From Butyrivibrio sp. NC2002 (GTDB taxonomy: Bacteria; Bacillota; Clostridia; Lachnospirales; Lachnospiraceae), in contig NZ_JNKZ01000004.1 of NCBI RefSeq assembly GCF_000702265.1, forward strand, positions 124,001-188,000: a stretch of DNA of 64,000 nt. The letters run 5' to 3'. The notes below the pieces were generated by a model. That model made no database searches. It saw only the letters and a program-made list of their open reading frames with translations, and was not told the DNA's origin. How positions within the stretch are numbered: position 1 is the first letter of the stretch; each line of letters opens with the position of its first letter. Shown piece by piece: positions 9,701 through 15,553 of the stretch. A program made the translations under genes and the position numbers.

Positions 9701-11509
9701 ATCTGTGAAGGTTGCGCCCTTCTCACCACCTACATTATTAATGAACCTTACCCAAAACGCAGGAACGATAACAGCATAGAGGAAGATATCTCCATCCTCA
9801 GCAGCCTCAACTACATTAAGGGGATCCTCCTTTGTAATAAGGTCCTCATCCGTATACTGAGTCTTTTTCCCTCTTGACCATCCCTTAAAAGCTTTTCCTG
9901 CTCCTGCGGGAATATCAAACTTGGAATCCGTAACGTCAAGAATAGCATCTTCAGGTTTTACAACCGGTACTTTCTCAACACGAGCAATCTCTCCATCGCT
10001 ACCAATAAAGGTTACGTAGTAAGTAGAGCTCATTACGGGATAAACATTGATCACACAATCATGTGTAATACCTGATACTTTATATACATCATTGGTGAAT
10101 ACAATCTCTGTACCTTCGCTGTCACCATCTACAAACCAGCCAAGGAACTCCTGGTTTTCACCGATATGTGGAACGCCGGGATTGGCAATCTCATCGTCAT
10201 TCTTAACGATCTTCTCGAAAATAACATCCTTTTCTGTAGCCTTACCAAAAGGCTCGCTAAAGAATCTGATTGTTCCGATCTCATACTCGTTATTGTCTGG
10301 ATCATCATCATTCTCACCAACTACGATAAAGATAGAGAACTGGTTTGCTTTAAACTCTACATTAGTAGCAACCTGAGTATTATCCTCAGCATCATCGTTT
10401 GCATCTTCTGTTTTAACGTCTGCTTCGATCTGCTCAACTTCACCATTATGATCATGAAGCACTGTAAAGTTCTCACCCTCGATAGTTTCCTCAAGTGCGA
10501 GATTTACATGAACGAATCTTTCATCTGCGGGCTGAATATCTTTTCCTTCATATTTAAAGGAGATGTCAACACCCTTTGCTTCCTTAGCAGTTTCGCCAAG
10601 TTCATTCTGAGCTGTCTCAAGAGCGAGTTCATCTGATACGGGCTTGATTACTATTTCTGTGCCCTCAGGGAAAAGTCCCTCTTCAGCATCAACAGACACG
10701 ATCATTCCGCCTACATGAACATCCGTTACAGAAAGTTCAGGCATGCTTATTTCTTCAGCCAGCTTAAATACAGCTGTAAATGAAGTATCTTCTTCTATAT
10801 TAGAAGGAGCAAAAGTAGCTTCTTTTGAAACTTCATTGCCTTCAGCATCTTCCCATTCAACAAATACATACTTGTCATTTCTGGGACTTGCTGTAGCACC
10901 TTCAAAAGCAGCACCTTCTGCATTGATATCGATAGTTTCAGAATCTCTCGAAACCTTACCACCCTTTGTAGCTGTATATGTAACAGTTACATTGTGTGCT
11001 TCTGCAGTTACTTCTTCAGTTTCCTCAGGAAGTTCTCCTGGAACTTCTTCGGGAGTCTCTTCAGGAGTTTCTTCTGAAGGAGTCTCTTCTACAGGCGCTT
11101 CCTCAGCCGGAGTTTCATCAGTAGGAACATCTGCATTTTCTTCATCTGCAGGTGTCTCTTCTGAAGGAGTTTCTTCAGCCGGAGCTTCCTCTGAAGGAGT
11201 TTCTTCTGAAGGAGTTTCTTCAACTACTTCTTCAGCAGGTTCTGCTTCCTCTACCTCCTCTGTTTCTTCTTCAGAGACTTCTTCCGTCTCTTCTATTTCA
11301 GATACATTTTGTTCAGAATTAATTTCTTCCCATAAACCTGCATCTGAGTTTTCTGATGCAACCGCATCAGCATCTTCGTTTGAACTAGCCAGCACAGCTT
11401 CGTCTTCTGTAGCACGAACACCGATACTGTTGTAATCGGATCCAAAGGTTGTTGTTAACACAACCAGTGCCAAAAGCATTGCCAGCTTTCTTGCGAACGA
11501 CTTACGCAT
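704..11509 (-). CDS. Giant secreted surface protein with InlB-like modules and 21 MBG/YDG repeats
   Basis: The protein has about 3601 residues. Order of parts: signal peptide (1-35); Glu/Pro/Thr stalk with ETPSEE-type repeats (about 70-180); several beta modules with the F-x-GW signature of InlB B-type repeats (FLGWFVDGD, FKGWSRG, FIGWKVVGD); an aromatic Tyr/Trp-rich stretch near nt 8800-9100; then 21 units of about 92 residues centred on K-x-YDGTALT, the MBG/YDG repeat type; a Lys-rich linker; VLGAKR and VLGARR motifs; one membrane helix; and the basic tail GKKRREMDK. No LPxTG motif is present. The start at 11509 has an AAAGGGGGGAA ribosome site and matches the paralogue; an earlier in-frame Met at 11551 lacks one. 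It is probably a cell-wall-spanning adhesin or structural stalk. The ligand is unknown. Confidence 0.9.
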   Translation of the reverse strand: MRKSFARKLAMLLALVVLTTTFGSDYNSIGVRATEDEAVLASSNEDADAVASENSDAGLWEEINSEQNVSEIEETEEVSEEETEEVEEAEPAEEVVEETPSEETPSEEAPAEETPSEETPADEENADVPTDETPAEEAPVEETPSEETPEETPEEVPGELPEETEEVTAEAHNVTVTYTATKGGKVSRDSETIDINAEGAAFEGATASPRNDKYVFVEWEDAEGNEVSKEATFAPSNIEEDTSFTAVFKLAEEISMPELSVTDVHVGGMIVSVDAEEGLFPEGTEIVIKPVSDELALETAQNELGETAKEAKGVDISFKYEGKDIQPADERFVHVNLALEETIEGENFTVLHDHNGEVEQIEADVKTEDANDDAEDNTQVATNVEFKANQFSIFIVVGENDDDPDNNEYEIGTIRFFSEPFGKATEKDVIFEKIVKNDDEIANPGVPHIGENQEFLGWFVDGDSEGTEIVFTNDVYKVSGITHDCVINVYPVMSSTYYVTFIGSDGEIARVEKVPVVKPEDAILDVTDSKFDIPAGAGKAFKGWSRGKKTQYTDEDLITKEDPLNVVEAAEDGDIFLYAVIVPAFWVRFINNVGGEKGATFTDSQFLEEGDKLGKVLTKVPETQIPTRTGYEFLGWSLSDGDDREPLSDEEKNTLIQNVSTLDTEKNELKLYACWSPNATTKYTVVEWHQNRTLDGWDYYSSTELEGTTDAEIVFYEGRYQGHEVIAVRTDDDDDYRWYQRENPQRTVSGKAVQEYISDSEDTRNQYIQAGFEYNTQLESEVKIENATERDGKYYVNASGNTIVNIYEVRREITVDFQYYVQGGYTYTYTPTTSTSDWETQYGLVNEEYVELTKYGGRWYYYGYDYGWNYGWKEYQGTRYISTLSYDQSGWQTYTRNGQFPGQFTGRYGQKFTEADSSYVWPSERTWKEGKSGSSASGITTTFLDTFLVNRTCYSSSNASGRYTIRHYKMDINGKYHPSNNNADNTTTTTSGGSFDFTNKYNGFSVDAYAFNLSKDVEEWPKCRDPQDTSSSARTSVELTGNNLYVAHRRNQYNVTFKIIDGNGDVIETKVIKNIYYEKPLDTVKEVTDYRDKSREIPGYSFNWYKLPQGDPEGEVGKKDPEKLFDFSTTMPDGGIVIYGVYEPVKYRVTLDADGGTFVNELAWMQDKPAADRYFNVKSTEEVGRNTLINGVEKNGFELIGWYYVNKDGSTGAKFEYGKVTEPVTLRAVWRNQGTVRVWYDTYAAKGQYQDGSTSYIPDYNYATNSSVVLAAPPTGKRTENGGYSFIGWKVVGDKPEKIYLPNGVFTIDNDIYAAGVDKDIEVVIDGETKTETYHCVHVVAQYVETGASGGPDELVDIKYDPNGGHLRSGVSETLTNGQVVVSGLKVNQKIVAKGAIFEKDGYVQVGWNTDPNNSSQGQYVGLGQEWIAGDKASKTLNTDINTLYAVYEPLKLYVVIEGTERTETYSGQAYADNGFSIKEKYYYEGNDKVHGAKVTVSDDVFNKDDIVYSGPSISETNVKRDADENVIAYTETLAIGDFAKESDIAFTVEFSIDDNNELKLTINPATVTVTTGSAEKEYDGTALTNATASATGFVNGESATVTATGTQTEVGHSTNTYKWNEQNVGILLRNYTVTENLGTLEVKKNTATITLTAPSDSKVYDGTALTCNGTGEKKVTASGLPNGFTVEATATGTQTNAGTSANVVDDGYVIRNSAGEDKTENFAKATKVDGTLTVNKVKYTVTTPTAAKPYDGTALTTGNGTISGLVNNETATVVATGSQTEVGTSDNTYTITWGTASAANYELAENGESLGTLTVSQAEITLRADSATKQYDGEALTLNKIVLGGSEKLPEGYEIVGTCEGTITDVGSVDNVIKTWKIEDAEGNNKTANFKSVATYNGTLTVTAVPISVATGSASKAYDGTALTKDEASVTADGQVSTKVAAEIVALNRNITATGSQTDVGSSDNTYTINWTAASVKEDNYTITPNLGTLTVTDNDAEITITANSNDKVYDGTALTDSGYTKSDNFPSALTLEAVVEGTVTNVGTADNEITSYKILDSEGNDVKAYFSNIKLENGTLEVTKAPLTVTTGSKEFEYDGTEHSYNEEKSISGLKNNETATINATGKITDVGETENTYEITWDGTALENNYEVTNEELGTLTVTANDDLIQLIAASDSKTYDGTALTNSDVTVEGLPAAFTAEATASGSITNVADNPKADEDGKVVGNNIVNDGYKIYKGEQDVTAFFTNVQKVDGVLTINPKAATAKTGSDSKPYDGTALTCETKDAEITGLVDGETATVTGTGTITEVGSTTNTVSIEWGTAKETNYTVTEEPGTLTITESDADVILTAPSDSKEYDGTPLKADGTGEKKVTATGLPEGFTVEATATGSITNVEDNPKADADGTITGNNVVNDGWIIRDPSGEDKTANFPNVAKVKGVLTITPKELTVTTGSDSKQYDGTALTNSEASITGFAANETATITATGSQIEVGDSQNTYEITWGNVKSTNYTITEQLGVLTVTENGTEITLIAPSDSKQYDGSALTADGTGDKKVTATGLPDGFTVEATATGTITNVGTAANVVDDGYVIKNAKNEDKTASFTNFKKANGTLEVTAVEITISTGSDTKEYDGTPLTKDESDIVPTGTVSDAVKAEIAALKDNLEVTGKQTEVGGEEGNNTYNLGWKAAGVSEENYTVKEELGTLTVTKNNTVITITAASAYKTYDGTRLEKNELVTDKPEGLPEGFTIVATVSSDKPVVEVADTADGNNIITDYAIMLGDKDKTENFTVKAENGTLTIYPRNIEVSTKAGTKKYDGSALTKGATVSVDGNETFTVPDDHNGKAFTFDLVNDETASITITGTQTEVGSSDNTHADIDFGNYNAGNYNIVDVSTGKLTVSINDDTLVTLTAPSAGKVYDGTALTADGSDKENPVAFDGLPKDFTVEATATGTITNAGTEANKVDTYVIYDASGKDQTASFTNIKKIDGELTVTAREIIIDTKEGSKPYDGTPLTKGASVKVTGIDGVQVIDDDHANNPVVVKLVGDEEIEITVTGTITDEGTELNDYTINWTKATDSNYSISGSKQNLTIGKNDTAIELEAASGEKVYDGTALTKAELVNATPAGLPEGFTVEAVVKSTKDIINVADTAAGNNVVDSYVIKNAEGQDRTSSFTGVTKKAGTLTITPAEIEITTDTDTQLYNGKPLYAGATVKTSENTTTIDAKHNNQPVEVKLIKDDKATVTITGKAVLETEPNEYTIVYGEGTDSRNYKINDTIGALVISKRVDGNKFMITATIKDRKEVFTGKTWTAADFDYVLEGSVQGEAGVLGKAIDAVKDIVDTVLGALNVHAEDGTKEVEIDEAKFQVYGISVSDSVNYRDVGDHILAMTVSEEFKIVDEYGNIVTDQFAEPVLNEGTLTITPMKVDVISGSATKVYDGTALTNNTVTVNPQLAEGDEFTYTFTKSQTEVGSTTNDFDIAEGNAQTKLTNYDITKAFGTLTVEPTKENDTPDKKKEKKKKVTTPSSNNNDNTSNDQVEASSNVQADEAAVLGAKRTEETEETEEAGVLGARRGGTDDTTDASRVLVVLIAAGAMATILATGKKRREMDK
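1030..6830 (-). repeat. Array of 21 alternating A/B MBG repeat units inside the giant gene
   Basis: Twenty clear YDG/YNG motifs and one degenerate unit (VFTGKTW near nt 1600) are spaced about 275 bp apart. Two unit types strictly alternate. Type A has TGS-x-x-K-x-YDG, then a TATGTQTEVG-like strand and a W-x-x-x-NY segment. Type B has APSDSK-x-YDG, then GLP-x-GF-x-VEATATG and a VIKN-x-x-x-EDKT-x-x-F segment. Units diverge enough at the DNA level that recent slippage seems unlikely. Confidence 0.85.
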
Positions 11510-11604
11510 AGGATTCCCCCCTTTGAAAAATAGTTTTATAAAATAACGCATATTTATTATAAAAAAAATTTATTCTTACTTGGGCACGGAATATGAACAG
11601 AATA

Positions 11605-11648
11605 CTTCAAAACTCGTACTTGACAAAATCAGTTTCCTTGCTCATAAT
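11605..11648 (+). promoter_or_regulatory. Copy 2 of recurring element; likely promoter of the 11733 gene
   Basis: TTGACA (11620-11625) is followed after 17 bp by CATAAT (11643-11648), a good sigma-A promoter for the plus-strand gene that starts 85 bp further on. The upstream 22 bp are identical to 544-565. The element also sits about 100 bp upstream of the divergent giant surface gene. Confidence 0.6.
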
Positions 11649-11732
11649 ATTCTAGTTGTCTTTCTGACAACAAATATGCTTTTAGCGTATTTCTTTCCCT
11701 ATTATTTAGTTTTCATTATTAATGGAGTAAAC

Positions 11733-12548
11733 ATGGAAATTTTTATGACCAAACAGAATTTTATTGAAGAATTAGAAAAACGTAAGAAGCAGTTGGAATC
11801 TTGTATATCCGTCAGGCAAAAATCCCTTAAGAATGCCCCACCCGGTAATCTCAAGATTTCTCGCAAAAAGAATTCGTATCAATACTACGATCGTTCAGGC
11901 TACGATACTACAGGAACCTATCTTCGTAAGAAGAACTTGCCTAGGATTCTTTCCCTTGCACAAAAGAAATATGATTCTGATTTCATCAAGGCTGCGGAAG
12001 CGGAGCTATCATCTATAGAGGATTTTTTAAATTCCTATTCTCCCCAAACAGATTTATTGTATGACAAATACCCGGCTGAACTAACATCCAAACTCAACCT
12101 TTCATGCATTCCGGATGAACTGTATATAAAGTATTGGCTTTACGAGATGTCTTTACGCAAAGCTGAGGAAATCAAGGATCAATCGCACATTACATTTAAT
12201 GGAGAAATTGTCAGATCTAAATCAGAAGAACTTATCGCCAACACGCTTTTTAAGATGAAAATTCCTTATGTGTATGAGCACGAAGTCGTTCTTTTTAATA
12301 AGAAGAGAATCCATCCGGACTTCACAATCCTTGATATCAAGAGGAGGCGAACTATATATTATGAGCATTTAGGGAAAATGCATGATCCTGAGTACGTGAA
12401 TTACAACTTATCACGCCTGTCTGACATGGCAAGAAGCGGCATTGTTACTGGCAAGAATCTGATCATAACTATGGAAACTCTGGACACTCCCCTCAACTCA
12501 AGACTAGTCGAAGAAACCATCCGAAATACGTTAGACTTGAGAAAATAG
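11733..12548 (+). CDS. Putative PD-(D/E)XK nuclease-like protein
   Basis: The 271-residue protein is predicted from the ATG at 11733, which has GGAG six bases upstream; the frame is open further upstream, but that part overlaps the promoter. The N-terminal half is charged and likely helical or coiled (EELEKRKKQLES). The C-terminal half has a pattern typical of PD-(D/E)XK folds: a Glu in RSKSEELIAN, then HPDFTILD, then YYEHLGKM, where EHLGK would supply the last acidic/Lys positions. The family was not recognised by name. It stands alone on the plus strand between the giant gene and the hairpin array, and its stop codon touches the array. It could be a restriction-like or repair nuclease; no function is claimed. 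Confidence 0.6.
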   Translation: MEIFMTKQNFIEELEKRKKQLESCISVRQKSLKNAPPGNLKISRKKNSYQYYDRSGYDTTGTYLRKKNLPRILSLAQKKYDSDFIKAAEAELSSIEDFLNSYSPQTDLLYDKYPAELTSKLNLSCIPDELYIKYWLYEMSLRKAEEIKDQSHITFNGEIVRSKSEELIANTLFKMKIPYVYEHEVVLFNKKRIHPDFTILDIKRRRTIYYEHLGKMHDPEYVNYNLSRLSDMARSGIVTGKNLIITMETLDTPLNSRLVEETIRNTLDLRK

Positions 12549-12976
12549 TATTGGGGCTTTTGACCTTCCGCGGCGTCTGCTCCAAAACCGCAAAAGCAAC
12601 AAGTTTCCCCTTTTTCATGCCTACTTGGGGCTTTTCGCACCTCTCACATGAAGAATTCGTTCAGTCACCGCATCTTCGAATTCATCAAAAGCAACAAGTT
12701 CCCTCGTTTTCGTGGCTACTTGGGGCTTTTGACCTTCCGCGGCGTCTGCTCAAAAACCGCAAAAGCAACAAGTTCCCCCGTTTTCATGCCTACTTGGGGC
12801 TTTTCGCACTTCTCACAGGAAGAATTCTTGCTGTCACCGCATCTTCGAATTCATCAAAAGCAACAAGTTCCCTCGTTTTTGTGGCTACTTGGGGCTTTTG
12901 ACCTTCCGCGGCGTCTGCTCCAAAACCCCTAAAAAGCAACAAGTTCCCCCTTTTTCATGCCTACTTGGGGCTTTTG
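12549..12976. repeat. Array of five spaced DNA hairpins in a 169-bp composite repeat
   Basis: Five imperfect palindromes start near 12591, 12686, 12760, 12855 and 12931. Each has the arms CAAAAGC-AA-CAAGT and ACTTG-GG-GCTTTTG around an 18-base T-rich loop; a half copy opens the array at 12549. Spacers alternate between two conserved sequences, one with the words ccttccgcggcgtctgct and the other with gaattc plus catcttcgaattcatc, giving 95/74-bp periodicity. This makes about 2.5 copies of a 169-bp unit. Open frames through the array reflect the repeats and have no ribosome site. Confidence 0.85.
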
Positions 12977-13037
12977 CCCTCCAGGACGCCAGCACAGGAC
13001 CCCAGCACAGGGCGCCACAACAGGGGAGCTAAAAGCA

Positions 13038-13070
13038 AAGCAAAAAAACAGAGGGCTTAGATGCCCTCTG
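13038..13070 (-). terminator. Terminator overlapping the stop codon of the diguanylate cyclase
   Basis: The stem CAGAGGGC / GCCCTCTG encloses the TAA stop (13057-13059) in its loop and is followed on the minus strand by seven T. Confidence 0.9.
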
Positions 13071-14697
13071 CAAGTTTCATTTTTTGTTTGGATACGTACA
13101 TTCTGGCATCGGCGCGCTTGAAGACGGATTCTACGTTAGCGTCGGTTGACGGGTCGTATTTTACGAGACCCTTGGCGATGTTGATCTTCTCCCATTCATT
13201 AACTGTTTCGGAATTGATCCTCTCAGCCTCGATATCGAAATCTCTCATCAGTTTGTAGCAGTTATCGTAGTCATCGCCTTGAAGGATAACAACGAATTCA
13301 TCTCCGCCCACTCTGAAAACAGGACTTCCTTTGAATATTCTACAGGTAAGCTTACAGGCATTCTGAAGATAGATATTACCTCTTTCATGTCCATAGGTAT
13401 CATTTATCTTCTTGAGATTATTGGCGTCAAATACGATGAGACCGTACTCCTTCTCACCCTTTATGCTATCAAGCTTGGATGCTGCATCATCATAAGCAGT
13501 CTTATTCTTTACGCCTGTGAGCGAGTCATGGTAAGCAAGCGAGTTGAGATCGTCTATGTGGTGCTTTAAGTGATGAACCATCTTCTCAAGAGCATGTGTC
13601 AGCTCACCCACCTCGTCCTTGGTTTCCTTAGGGAATGTCACCTCAAGGCGGCCTTCGTTTATTTCCCTTGCAACATTAACCAGCTCTTTAAGAGGTCTTG
13701 TTACCTTATTCGAGAATACAAGTGTAATAAATATAAATGATAGGAATATCAGAATAGTTGTGATCACAATTTGTCTTATAAGCCTGTTTGGAAACTCATA
13801 TATCTCGTTCTCCTGAGCAGTGATCACAATCTTCATTCCATTCCGCAGTGTCCTGAATGCCATCTGCTTTCTGGTATCGCCAAGTAAATAATCAATCGGT
13901 TCGTCGCCATTATCTTCTTCAAGAAAGATAGTTTCCTGCCACTTCTCCATTATTCCGGTCTGCTTAACTTTGTCATATTCCGGATTATACAAAAGACTTC
14001 CATCCCCATTCACAAGACATGCATACCCGGACTTATAGCACTTGATCTGCTCGATATCACTTATTACTTCATCAAAATCTATATCCATTCCAACTACTCC
14101 GACAAGAACATTTTTGTTGTACAAAGGAATAAGATATGAAATGAGCATTGAATCAAAATTAGCATTATGATATGGTCCAACCCATGTCGGTGCGCCATTA
14201 TCTATGGTGCTATACCACCAGTTCACATAATCCACATCTTCTCTGGTGTATTTACTAAGATCAGTTGTTTTCTCCTTGTAAAATTCACCATCTGCATCCT
14301 GGCTTCTATAATAGATACCATCTGTAGGCGGCATGATATCAGGGTTGTATCTCACATAGTATGCAATTGTTCCGGGAACGTTCTTGGCGACATTGCCAAA
14401 AAGATTTGCAAGCTGAGCAGAATAGCTGTTTCGATAATTCTCATCCTCAACCAGCTTATCAACAGAAAATAATCTCTCACTAGCATAGTCCGCAACTATA
14501 TTTACAGCCTGCTCCATGTTAATAAGTCTGCGGTCAATCTGCGAAGCACCTTTATCTGCAGTCAAATTAAGGATATGAGCAGAATCATAGCGTGCAACCT
14601 GCCTAAGCGTAACTATACCTGTGCCGCCAACAAGGACTGCTACCATTATAATTGCAACACTTGTCAGAAGCATGATCTTACTCTGAATAGACTTCAT
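13057..14697 (-). CDS. Membrane sensor diguanylate cyclase (Cache-HAMP-GGDEF)
   Basis: The 546-residue protein makes c-di-GMP from GTP at the membrane. Membrane helices lie at about 8-30 and 308-330, enclosing an extracellular double-Cache-like sensor (motifs WYSTIDNGAPTWVGPY and VGVVGMDIDF). A HAMP segment follows (about 331-385), then the GGDEF domain (390-546). The active-site loop GGDEF is intact at 464-468, with the usual DSLTGVKNK start. The residues five before it read FKGS, so the RxxD product-inhibition site is missing. The gene lies 2 bp after the small MBG membrane protein (14700-15332) and is surely co-transcribed, so the extracellular sensor may work with that protein. The signal sensed is unknown. 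Confidence 0.93.
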   Translation of the reverse strand: MKSIQSKIMLLTSVAIIMVAVLVGGTGIVTLRQVARYDSAHILNLTADKGASQIDRRLINMEQAVNIVADYASERLFSVDKLVEDENYRNSYSAQLANLFGNVAKNVPGTIAYYVRYNPDIMPPTDGIYYRSQDADGEFYKEKTTDLSKYTREDVDYVNWWYSTIDNGAPTWVGPYHNANFDSMLISYLIPLYNKNVLVGVVGMDIDFDEVISDIEQIKCYKSGYACLVNGDGSLLYNPEYDKVKQTGIMEKWQETIFLEEDNGDEPIDYLLGDTRKQMAFRTLRNGMKIVITAQENEIYEFPNRLIRQIVITTILIFLSFIFITLVFSNKVTRPLKELVNVAREINEGRLEVTFPKETKDEVGELTHALEKMVHHLKHHIDDLNSLAYHDSLTGVKNKTAYDDAASKLDSIKGEKEYGLIVFDANNLKKINDTYGHERGNIYLQNACKLTCRIFKGSPVFRVGGDEFVVILQGDDYDNCYKLMRDFDIEAERINSETVNEWEKINIAKGLVKYDPSTDANVESVFKRADARMYVSKQKMKLAEGI

Positions 14698-14699
14698 AT

Positions 14700-15332
14700 C
14701 TACCTCTTCTTCCGGCTATCTGCTAAAAAGAATATAAAAGCTGCAAACATCATAGTTAACAAAAAGATATATATCACAACTTCAATATTGCCAGCATCCT
14801 GTACAGGATCGGGCAATGCGGAAAGGGCAACTTTCTCATCCTCAATAGTAGTCTGACTTTCCACCTCATGATCATCTGTACTAACGGTCGCATCTTCAAT
14901 ATCTTCCGGATCTCTTCTGGCTCCCAGTACATCCCTATCGCCATAAGTTACTTCCAACGTACCGGGACGAAGCTCTACATTAGTGAATTTATCAGTCACT
15001 TCAAGCCCTGAAGGATCTAAAATAATATAATCAGTAACCACATTGTTGTTTTCAGTGTTATCTTCAGGATATGTAACGCTTCCCTCTGCGACGGCTTTGT
15101 ATGTAAAGCCCTCCGGAAGCCCCTGTACAGTTACATCAATTTGCTCAGTAAGTGGTGTTCCGTCATAGATCTTCACAGCACTTGGAGCCGTGAATATAAC
15201 GTGATTATTATAGAAATCCTTGATCTTTGCTGATACTTTTACAGATTGTCCAAAGAGCAGAAAAACTATACATGTCATCACAAACATGCTTACAGGTATA
15301 ATTATTCTGCTCTTTGTACTAATATTTTTCAT
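14700..15332 (-). CDS. Small double-anchored membrane protein with one MBG unit
   Basis: The 210-residue protein has an N-terminal signal/anchor helix (about 10-30), one B-type MBG unit (FTAPSAVKIYDGTPL, then GLPEGFTYKAVAEG and a DKFTNVELRPGTLEV end), the motif VLGARR, an acidic linker, and a C-terminal helix followed by SRKKR. The MBG unit matches the B units of the giant protein at 704-11509, and the VLGARR motif is also shared. It precedes the diguanylate cyclase by 2 bp. A plausible role is a membrane-bound partner or sensor for the giant surface protein or its assembly, passing information to the cyclase; this is inference from sharing and adjacency only. Confidence 0.85.
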   Translation of the reverse strand: MKNISTKSRIIIPVSMFVMTCIVFLLFGQSVKVSAKIKDFYNNHVIFTAPSAVKIYDGTPLTEQIDVTVQGLPEGFTYKAVAEGSVTYPEDNTENNNVVTDYIILDPSGLEVTDKFTNVELRPGTLEVTYGDRDVLGARRDPEDIEDATVSTDDHEVESQTTIEDEKVALSALPDPVQDAGNIEVVIYIFLLTMMFAAFIFFLADSRKKR

Positions 15333-15446
15333 CTATCTCCCCTCACCGTTCTTTCACCATTCGCTTTGTAAGCCGACATAGCTTTCCGATAATAGTATTA
15401 TAAAATATGTTTAAGGTAAATTTAATACAGATTATGTATATCCTTA

Positions 15447-15489
15447 TTCATAATTCGTACTTGACAAAATGAATTTTTCTGCTACTCAT
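15447..15489 (+). promoter_or_regulatory. Copy 3 of recurring element, between the small MBG gene and the LytTR regulator
   Basis: TTCATAATTCGTACTTGACAA matches the other two copies at 19 of 21 bases. It is followed by a CTCATAA word, as in copy 2 (TTGCTCATAA), at about -10 distance. It lies about 90 bp upstream of the plus-strand LytTR gene and about 115 bp upstream of the minus-strand small MBG gene. It could be a promoter for the regulator, a binding site shared by the surface genes, or both. Confidence 0.5.
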
Positions 15490-15553
15490 AAGAGTTTTTA
15501 TGATATTATATTATTAAGAGTAACTTTTGATCACCGCTTATGAGGAACGTTTT

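Noticed and set aside
10743..11435. Long plus-strand open frame (230 codons, Ser/Val rich) opposite the start of the giant gene
   Set aside because: It is antisense to the Glu/Pro/Thr stalk; the low-complexity composition keeps the opposite frame open. There is no ribosome site and the repeats fit the minus-strand protein.
12551..12932. Overlapping open frames through the hairpin array
   Set aside because: They simply translate the repeated DNA, in two frames, with no ribosome site or promoter.
12549..12976. CRISPR array
   Set aside because: The segments between palindromes are themselves conserved in alternating fashion, units are 74-95 bp, and no cas genes are in the window.
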